From: Prevotellaceae bacterium UBA2718
GTDB taxonomy: Bacteria; Bacteroidota; Bacteroidia; Bacteroidales; Bacteroidaceae
DNA length: 14,125 bases
Direction: 5' to 3'
NCBI GenBank assembly: GCA_002353975.1
Contig: DEKQ01000149.1
Location: 29,370-43,494, forward strand
Below the pieces are notes generated by a model. The model ran no database searches and was not told the DNA's origin. It was given only the letters and a program-made list of their open reading frames with translations. Made by a program: the position numbers and the translations under genes. Positions 6,934 through 11,566 of this stretch are shown here, one piece after another (within the stretch, counting starts at the first letter, position 1; each line of letters starts with the position of its first letter).

Positions 6934-8454
6934 TCAGTCCATAATCAGGTTCTCACCGGTCATGTCTGCAGGCTGCTCCAGGCCCATGATGTGCAACAGA
7001 GAAGGTGCCACATCAGCCAGACGACCGTCCTTTACAGTGGCAGAGTTGTTGTCGGTCACATAGATAAACGGAACCGGATTGAGTGAATGGGCCGTATTTG
7101 GCGACCCGTCAGGGTTGATGGCATTGTCGGCATTACCGTGGTCGGCAATGATGATAGCCTCATATCCCGTAGCCTTTGCAGCCTCTATAACGTCGCGGAC
7201 ACAGTTGTCAACAGCCACTACAGCCTTTGCTATAGCGTTATAGACACCTGTATGTCCCACCATATCACCGTTGGCGAAGTTTACAACGATGAAATCGTAG
7301 ATATCTTTCTTAATGTTTTCAACGAGCTTGTCCTTTACCTCGTATGCCGACATCTCAGGCTTCAAGTCGTATGTAGCCACCTTTGGCGATGCCACGAGCA
7401 CGCGGTCTTCACCCTCGTAAGGCTGCTCACGACCGCCGTTGAAGAAGAATGTAACGTGCGCATACTTCTCCGTCTCAGCGGTGTGCAGCTGCTTCTTGCC
7501 AAGCGAAGAGAGGTATTCTCCCAGTGTATTCGTTACATTTTCCTTCGGGAAGAGTATGCCCACACCCTTGAAAGAGGCATCGTAAGGAGTCATGCAATAG
7601 TATTTCAGGCCAGGAATGGTCTGCATTCCCTCCTCCGGCATGTCCTGCTGAGTGAGCACCTGGGTAAGCTCCTTGGCGCGGTCGTTGCGGAAATTGATGA
7701 AGATAACGACATCGCCCTCCTCTATCTTACCATTTACCGATGCGTTGACGATAGGCTTTATGAACTCATCCGTCACGCCTTCGTCGTATGACTCCTGCAT
7801 AGCAGCCACCATATCCGTGGCTGACTTACCCTTGCCGGCAGTGATGAGGTCGTATGCCTCCTTTACGCGGTTCCAGCGCTTGTCGCGGTCCATAGCGTAG
7901 AAACGGCCTACGATGGATGCCACATTGGCATCATTCTTCTTGCATTCCTCCGTCAACTGCTCTATGAAGCCCTTGCCTGACTTCGGGTCAGTATCGCGAC
8001 CGTCCATGAAGCAATGCACGAACACCTGCTGTGAGAGTCCATATTCCTTGCCCACCTCAATGAGTTTGAAGAGATGGTCAAGTGATGAGTGCACGCCGCC
8101 GTTTGAGGTCAGGCCCATGAGGTGAAGCTTCTTGCCGTTCTCCTTAGCGTATGTAAAAGCCTCTACCACCTGCGGATTCTTGCTGATAGAGCCGTCAGCG
8201 CAGGCCCTGTTAATCTTCACCAGGTCCTGATAGACGATGCGACCGGCACCGATGTTAAGGTGGCCGACCTCGGAATTACCCATCTGACCATCGGGAAGAC
8301 CCACGTCTTCGCCTGAAGCCTGAAGTTGTGAGTGACTGCTGACAGCCGTGAGATAGTCAAGATAAGGTGTCGGAGTGTTGTAAATCACATCGCCCTTGCC
8401 GTGCTTGCCTATTCCCCAACCGTCAAGGATCATAAGAAGTGCTTTCTTTGCCAT
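6934..8454 (-). CDS. gpmI: 2,3-bisphosphoglycerate-independent phosphoglycerate mutase
   Basis: The 506-residue enzyme interconverts 3- and 2-phosphoglycerate in glycolysis, using two metal ions (usually manganese) and a phosphoserine intermediate. It belongs to the alkaline phosphatase superfamily. Visible residues are D11 (LDGWG), the phosphorylated serine S61 in GNSEVGH, H122 in GGVHS, DGRDT (151-155), R184 and R191 of the substrate domain, R256 and R259 in FRNDR, K330, D397 and H401 in NGDMVGH, DHGN (438-441) and H456. Length is normal (about 505-515). The ATG at 8454 starts the conserved MAKKALLMILDGWG. A Bacteroidota promoter lies 42 bases upstream (8526-8496). The downstream neighbour ung is probably in the same transcript. 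A 234-codon open frame on the + strand here is an antisense shadow. Confidence 0.97.
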   Translation of the reverse strand: MAKKALLMILDGWGIGKHGKGDVIYNTPTPYLDYLTAVSSHSQLQASGEDVGLPDGQMGNSEVGHLNIGAGRIVYQDLVKINRACADGSISKNPQVVEAFTYAKENGKKLHLMGLTSNGGVHSSLDHLFKLIEVGKEYGLSQQVFVHCFMDGRDTDPKSGKGFIEQLTEECKKNDANVASIVGRFYAMDRDKRWNRVKEAYDLITAGKGKSATDMVAAMQESYDEGVTDEFIKPIVNASVNGKIEEGDVVIFINFRNDRAKELTQVLTQQDMPEEGMQTIPGLKYYCMTPYDASFKGVGILFPKENVTNTLGEYLSSLGKKQLHTAETEKYAHVTFFFNGGREQPYEGEDRVLVASPKVATYDLKPEMSAYEVKDKLVENIKKDIYDFIVVNFANGDMVGHTGVYNAIAKAVVAVDNCVRDVIEAAKATGYEAIIIADHGNADNAINPDGSPNTAHSLNPVPFIYVTDNNSATVKDGRLADVAPSLLHIMGLEQPADMTGENLIMD

Positions 8455-8495
8455 AATGTTTTATGCTTAAATTTTCAATTTTACTATTTCGGCTG

Positions 8496-8526
8496 CAAAG
8501 GTACAATTAAGTTATGAGAAATGCAA
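8496..8526 (-). promoter_or_regulatory. gpmI promoter
   Basis: On the - strand TTG (8526-8524), a 20-base spacer, and TACCTTTG (8503-8496) fit the Bacteroidota promoter. The start should fall near 8491, giving a leader of about 37 bases. The -33 TTG lies inside the stem of a hairpin (8521-8542). Confidence 0.8.
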
Positions 8527-8542
8527 GAAAAAGTGCTTGCAT
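8521..8542. other. Short hairpin followed by T6, overlapping the gpmI -33 region
   Basis: ATGCAAG (8521-8527) pairs with CTTGCAT (8536-8542) around AAAAAGTG, and T runs on to 8547. On the + strand this has the form of an intrinsic terminator, but no + gene lies upstream within 1.6 kb. On the - strand it could stop the toxin-antitoxin transcript before gpmI, although only three T follow on that strand. Confidence 0.4.
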
Positions 8543-8613
8543 TTTTTCTCATATCCATGACGGAGCACCTTCTTTCAGTCGCTTCGCTTGGTGAAAGCGT
8601 CGCTTTGCGCCGA

Positions 8614-8656
8614 GCATCGCGGGCGAGGACGCCCACGTCCCCCGTTGCCCCGATGC
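8614..8656. repeat. GC-rich nested hairpin, possible dispersed intergenic element
   Basis: The outer stem is GCATCG (8614-8619) with CGATGC (8651-8656), continued by GGGC (8621-8624) with GCCC (8647-8650) after one bulged C. Nested inside is GGACG (8627-8631) with CGTCC (8636-8640) around CCCA. Just upstream, GTCGCTT occurs twice (from 8579 and 8598). The composition differs sharply from the AT-rich flanks. It is a candidate palindromic repeat element; whether other copies exist cannot be seen from this window. Confidence 0.5.
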
Positions 8657-8715
8657 CTGCGTACCACGTCCCCAAGTTAGAAGCCCCACGTTATATGCGT
8701 AATGCGCCGCACTAT

Positions 8716-8736
8716 TCAATTCTCACCTCTCAATTC
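8716..8736. repeat. Three-unit heptamer tract
   Basis: Three back-to-back 7-base units read TCAATTC, TCACCTC and TCAATTC. The phase is exact. A similar five-unit tract of different sequence lies between ftsI and murE (13702-13736). Confidence 0.6.
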
Positions 8737-8798
8737 ATCAACGGGCATCCACTGGGGTTTCTCTCCCCTCTTCCTCTATACCCATAGAAGGCTGAAAT

Positions 8799-9107
8799 TC
8801 AACCTTTATTCATCTTAGAAGGAAGTATGCGATCTAAAATTACAAATCCACTTTCTATGTGGTAAACATATATCCAACGACGGTTATGGGACACTATTCT
8901 CCTTGCCTCAGGATGAATTTGGAGCAATGCCAATGAAGTTGATTTGCCATACAGGTCTGCATAAAGAGCCAACATCTTTATCTCTTCACGCATACTGTTG
9001 GCATAACGGACGGCTCCTTCCTCAGAGAGCATGGCACCCAAAAAAGCGCGAAGGTTTGCCATGTCGATACGTGCCGCACGGCTAATACGCACCTCATAGA
9101 TTTGCAT
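8799..9107 (-). CDS. RelE/ParE superfamily toxin of a type II toxin-antitoxin pair
   Basis: The 102-residue protein has the ParE/RelE fold order: an N-terminal strand (YEVRISRAARIDMANL, 4-19), two helices, then a strand-rich C-terminus with arginines (HPEARRIVSHNRRWIYVYHI) and an ending VILDRILPSK typical of ParE-like toxins. ParE members poison gyrase and RelE members cut mRNA at the ribosome. The sequence leans towards ParE-like, but the target cannot be stated. Its ATG lies inside the 3' end of the upstream antitoxin gene (14-base overlap), the usual translational coupling of such pairs. The pair sits between gpmI and the dcw cluster and is probably an accessory insertion. Confidence 0.82.
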   Translation of the reverse strand: MQIYEVRISRAARIDMANLRAFLGAMLSEEGAVRYANSMREEIKMLALYADLYGKSTSLALLQIHPEARRIVSHNRRWIYVYHIESGFVILDRILPSKMNKG

Positions 9108-9258
9108 AGTCCTCTTTAACCTGATCTATCAGTTCATCAAAATACTCATCCACTGAGATTGTCTCTGCCAAAACCCTATCGCGGATAGTCTCCCCATGCA
9201 CAGAGGGCTGACAGCTGTTATTTACAGACTTTTTTATCGTCGCAGTTGTGGTAATCAT
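9094..9258 (-). CDS. Probable antitoxin of the RelE/ParE pair
   Basis: The 54-residue product overlaps the toxin gene by 14 bases in the usual antitoxin-first order. Its C-terminal half (ETISVDEYFDELIDQVKEDY) is acidic and looks helical, as expected for the segment of an antitoxin that wraps the toxin. The N-terminal part (MITTTATIKKSVNN) is short, and no classical DNA-binding fold is evident, so autoregulation is uncertain. The open frame continues upstream to an ATG at 9354, but a good promoter at 9317-9288 lies inside that extension, so I choose the ATG at 9258. That leaves a leader of about 25 bases. The identification rests mainly on gene order and on the acidic tail. Confidence 0.75.
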   Translation of the reverse strand: MITTTATIKKSVNNSCQPSVHGETIRDRVLAETISVDEYFDELIDQVKEDYANL

Positions 9259-9287
9259 ATTTTCATCGGGTATTATATTTCTGCGTG

Positions 9288-9317
9288 CAAAGGTAAGAAA
9301 AAAAACTGAATTACCAA
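9288..9317 (-). promoter_or_regulatory. Promoter of the toxin-antitoxin operon
   Basis: On the - strand TTG (9317-9315), a 19-base spacer, and TACCTTTG (9295-9288) fit the Bacteroidota promoter. It decides the antitoxin start, since the longer frame would begin upstream of it. Confidence 0.75.
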
Positions 9318-9349
9318 CGCTCTGAGGGCTAAGATTTTTAACACGAATT

Positions 9350-9382
9350 ACCATTAATTGACCATTAATTTCCCATTAATTG
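9350..9382. repeat. Three tandem 11-bp repeats
   Basis: Three contiguous units read ACCATTAATTG, ACCATTAATTT and CCCATTAATTG. They lie 33 bases upstream of the toxin-antitoxin promoter and 71 bases upstream of the MraZ boxes. At about one helical turn they could be binding sites for a regulator of either operon, or just a short tandem repeat. Confidence 0.7.
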
Positions 9383-9452
9383 TTTAATGTGCTGAGGTTT
9401 CGCGGTCTTTGGGGTATTGTTAAATATCCATAAATTTAGCTTTTAAGACAAA

Positions 9453-9482
9453 AAAGTGGAGTAAAGTGGGGGGAAGTGGGGA
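9453..9482 (+). promoter_or_regulatory. MraZ operator: three direct repeats at 10-bp period
   Basis: The units AAAGTGGAGT (9453-9462), AAAGTGGGGG (9463-9472) and GAAGTGGGGA (9473-9482) repeat with an exact 10-bp period. In E. coli MraZ represses its own operon through TGGGN repeats separated by 5 bases, the same 10-bp period. The AAAGTG core also resembles MraZ boxes described in Mollicutes. The array ends 9 bases before the -7 element and covers the -33 position. Confidence 0.82.
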
Positions 9483-9491
9483 AAAAATTTG

Positions 9492-9499
9492 TACCTTTG
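9492..9499 (+). promoter_or_regulatory. -7 element of the mraZ/dcw operon promoter
   Basis: TACCTTTG matches the Bacteroidota -7 consensus. There is no TTG at the expected -33 position; that stretch is occupied by the MraZ repeats. Transcription from near 9504 would give a leader of about 50 bases before mraZ. Confidence 0.75.
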
Positions 9500-9554
9500 C
9501 AGGCAGTTAGTGTAATTTATAAATAAGAACGCAAGAGCGCATCGTAACAGAAGC

Positions 9555-10010
9555 ATGAGATTTCTTGGCAACATAGAGGCCCGCATCGACGCCAAAGGGC
9601 GCGTATTCCTTCCTGCAGCATTCCGCAAGGTGCTGCAGTCGGAGGGCGAGGAGCTGCTGGTGCTCAGGAAAGACGTGCACGAGGACTGTCTGGTGCTCTA
9701 CCCCCAGAGTGTATGGGCGGAGCAGATGGACTTCATGCGCAGCAAGCTGAACCGCTGGAACAGACAGCAACAGAACATCTTCCGCCAGTTCGTGAGCGAG
9801 GTGGAGAACATCTCACTCGACGGAAGCGGACGCATCCTGCTGTCCAAGCGCTTCATGGAAGTGGCGGGGATAGACCAGGCGGTACGCTTCATCGGCGTTG
9901 GCGACACGATAGAGATATGGGCCGCCGGCAGCAACAGCGAGCAGTTTATGAGCCAGGATGACTTCAGCAAAGCCTTAGAAGGCCTGATGAACGAAGGCAC
10001 AAACGGATAA
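9555..10010 (+). CDS. mraZ: Transcriptional regulator MraZ
   Basis: The 151-residue protein (E. coli 152) contains two AbrB-like swapped-hairpin halves. Each has the DxxxR signature: IDAKGRVFLPAAFR from I11 (D12, R16) and LDGSGRILLSKRF from L88 (D89, R93). MraZ forms a ring-like oligomer, binds direct repeats upstream of its own gene and regulates the dcw cluster; in E. coli its toxicity when overproduced is relieved by RsmH. The gene is first in the cluster, 12 bases before rsmH, the conserved order. The operator-like array at 9453-9482 supports autoregulation. The ATG at 9555 starts the conserved MRFLGN. Confidence 0.96.
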   Translation: MRFLGNIEARIDAKGRVFLPAAFRKVLQSEGEELLVLRKDVHEDCLVLYPQSVWAEQMDFMRSKLNRWNRQQQNIFRQFVSEVENISLDGSGRILLSKRFMEVAGIDQAVRFIGVGDTIEIWAAGSNSEQFMSQDDFSKALEGLMNEGTNG

Positions 10011-10022
10011 TTACGCCCGAAT

Positions 10023-11108
10023 ATGGATAACACTCCCACCACCATAGGCTCCGGCCCTGAGCAAGCGGTCTATCACGTCCCGGTGATGCTGAAAGAAAGC
10101 ATTGACGGGCTGAACATACAAGCAGGAGGCGTGTATGTGGATGTGACATTCGGAGGCGGCGGGCACAGCAGGGAGATACTGAGACGGCTGGAGGCCGCGG
10201 AAGAGGAGACCCTGCGGAGAACCGCAGGGCACGGTGGCACGAAGGAGGGAGAGCCGCAGGGCACGAGAGAAGCGGAAGGACGGAGAGGACGCCTGTTCTC
10301 CTTTGACCAGGATGCTGACGCGGAGAGGAATATCCCTGCCAATGACAGGTTTACGTTCGTGAGGAGCAACTTCAGGTATCTGAAGAACTGGATGAGGTAT
10401 TACGGGATTGACGGAATTGACGGCCTGCTTGCCGACCTCGGGGTGTCGTCACACCACTTTGACGATGAGACGAGAGGGTTCTCCTTCAGATATGACGCGC
10501 CGTTAGACATGCGGATGAACAAACGCGACGGCATCACAGCGGCAGACATCGTCAACACATACGACGAGGAACGACTGGCGGACACGCTCTATTTCTATGG
10601 CGAGCTGAAGAACTCAAGAAGGATAGCCGCAGCCATCGTAAGGGCGAGACAAGCCAAAAGGATACAGACAACCACCGACCTGCTAAGGGCCATCAAAGCC
10701 CCTTTCTTCTCTCCCAAGGGGGAGGGATGCGAACCAGGCTCCAATGCCATAGACGTCAGCCCGCATGAGAAGAAAGACCTCGCGAGGCTCTTTCAGGCAT
10801 TGAGGATAGAGGTGAACCACGAGATGGATGCCCTCAGGGAGATGCTGCAGTCGGCCATAGAGCTGCTGAAACCGGGCGGACGGCTGAGCGTCATCACCTA
10901 TCACAGCCTGGAGGACCGCATCGTAAAGAACTTCATAAAGACCGGCAATGCCGAGGGACGACGCGAGACCGACTTCTACGGAAAGGCACAGGTGCCGCTG
11001 CAAGCGGTCAACGGCAAGGTCGATACCCCCTCCTTAGAGGAGCAACGTGACAACCCGCGCTCACGAAGCGCAAAACTGAGAATAGCCGAAAAGAAAGCAA
11101 ATGGATAA
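10023..11108 (+). CDS. rsmH: 16S rRNA (cytosine-1402-N4)-methyltransferase RsmH (MraW), with two insertions
   Basis: RsmH methylates N4 of C1402 in 16S rRNA using S-adenosylmethionine. Visible are HVPVML near the start, the SAM loop TFGGGGHS, the acidic FDQDAD, DLGVSSHHFDDETRGFSFR, LDMRMN, FQALRIEVNHEM, GGRLSVITYHSLEDRIVK, and the C-terminal NPRSRSAKLRIAE. At 361 residues it is about 48 longer than E. coli RsmH (313). The extra length falls in two places: residues about 57-88, between helix ILRRL and strand GRLFSFD, rich in E, G and R; and residues about 228-247, before EKKDLARLFQ. Both lie where E. coli has short loops, so the fold should survive. Each insert carries a DNA palindrome (see findings). 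The stop overlaps the FtsL-like start by 8 bases. Confidence 0.95.
   Translation: MDNTPTTIGSGPEQAVYHVPVMLKESIDGLNIQAGGVYVDVTFGGGGHSREILRRLEAAEEETLRRTAGHGGTKEGEPQGTREAEGRRGRLFSFDQDADAERNIPANDRFTFVRSNFRYLKNWMRYYGIDGIDGLLADLGVSSHHFDDETRGFSFRYDAPLDMRMNKRDGITAADIVNTYDEERLADTLYFYGELKNSRRIAAAIVRARQAKRIQTTTDLLRAIKAPFFSPKGEGCEPGSNAIDVSPHEKKDLARLFQALRIEVNHEMDALREMLQSAIELLKPGGRLSVITYHSLEDRIVKNFIKTGNAEGRRETDFYGKAQVPLQAVNGKVDTPSLEEQRDNPRSRSAKLRIAEKKANG
10191..10286 (+). repeat. In-frame insertion 1 in rsmH with hairpin and direct repeat
   Basis: This segment encodes residues 57-88. It has a perfect hairpin, CCCTGCGG (10210-10217) and CCGCAGGG (10222-10229) around AGAA. It also has a 12-base direct repeat, CCGCAGGGCACG, at 10222-10233 and 10254-10265. 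The corresponding loop in E. coli RsmH has about 3 residues. Confidence 0.6.
10704..10763 (+). repeat. In-frame insertion 2 in rsmH with hairpin
   Basis: This segment encodes residues 228-247, including SPKGEG. TCTCTCCC (10708-10715) pairs with GGGAGGGA (10720-10727) around AAGG, with one T-G wobble: an 8-bp stem with a 4-base loop, the same architecture as insertion 1. E. coli RsmH is about 16 residues shorter here. Confidence 0.5.
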
Positions 11109-11565
11109 GGATGAGAACATAGAGCTGCAAGACGAGTCAACGCAGAAGCCGACAGAGGAGGCGCCCGCGCAGACGAGCAACGTGCTTGGCAACAAGACGA
11201 TAGAAGACGTCATAGCCCGCGAAGCCAAAGAGGAGCAGGACACGTCGTCGCCTTTCTCCATCTCGCGCACGCTGGGCGGAGTCATCATAGCCCGTGCCGT
11301 GCAGAGACAGATAGGCCTGGTGCTCCTCGTGTGCGCATTCCTTATTATATATATAAGCAACAGGTACCTGTGCCAGAAGAAGGTGGTGGAGATAGCCAAG
11401 ACGGAGCGCCAGATGCGCGACATGCACAACAAGGCCGTGGCCTGCACCAGTATGCTGACAGAGAAAAGCCGCGAGAGCTACGTGATGCAGCTGCTGAGCG
11501 CATACGGCGACAGCACACTGACGGTACCAAACGAACCACCGTTCCTGATAAGAGTAAAAGAATAA
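11101..11565 (+). CDS. FtsL-like single-pass division protein
   Basis: The 154-residue protein has one membrane segment at about 71-88 (IGLVLLVCAFLIIYISNR). A cytoplasmic N-terminus of about 70 residues (acidic for its first half) precedes it. A 65-residue outer part follows, opening with a charged, probably coiled-coil stretch (KKVVEIAKTERQMRDMHNKA). That is the topology of FtsL, a small bitopic protein that joins FtsB and FtsQ and activates FtsWI at the septum. Sequence similarity within this family is low. The assignment rests on topology, size and position between rsmH and ftsI, the conserved ftsL slot. The long N-terminal tail is unlike E. coli FtsL but common in Bacteroidota versions. 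It overlaps rsmH by 8 bases and ends one base before ftsI, suggesting translational coupling. Confidence 0.8.
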   Translation: MDKDENIELQDESTQKPTEEAPAQTSNVLGNKTIEDVIAREAKEEQDTSSPFSISRTLGGVIIARAVQRQIGLVLLVCAFLIIYISNRYLCQKKVVEIAKTERQMRDMHNKAVACTSMLTEKSRESYVMQLLSAYGDSTLTVPNEPPFLIRVKE

Positions 11566-11566
11566 A

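Larger units (their letters stand above)
8455..8798. other. Gene-free region between gpmI and the toxin gene
   Basis: These 344 bases hold the gpmI promoter, the hairpin at 8521-8542, a GC-rich structured block at about 8571-8660, a three-unit heptamer tract at 8716-8736, and GGGGTTTCTCTCCCC (8755-8769), a small hairpin. Open frames of 88 codons (+, 8521-8787) and 63 codons (-, 8675-8484) exist, but neither shows recognisable protein features, and both run through the structured block and the gpmI promoter region. I do not call a gene here. Confidence 0.6.

Noticed and set aside
7087..7791. 234-codon open frame on the + strand opposite gpmI
   Set aside because: Antisense shadow of a fully conserved enzyme, with no promoter or motifs.
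8484..8787. Small open frames of 88 (+) and 63 (-) codons upstream of gpmI
   Set aside because: They run through the GC-rich hairpin and the gpmI promoter and have no protein features. They are better explained as read-through of a non-coding element.
9259..9354. Longer antitoxin starting at 9354
   Set aside because: The extension spans the promoter at 9317-9288 and part of the 11-bp repeats.
9350..9382. CRISPR-like array
   Set aside because: The units are 11 bp and directly adjacent with no spacers, and no cas genes are present.
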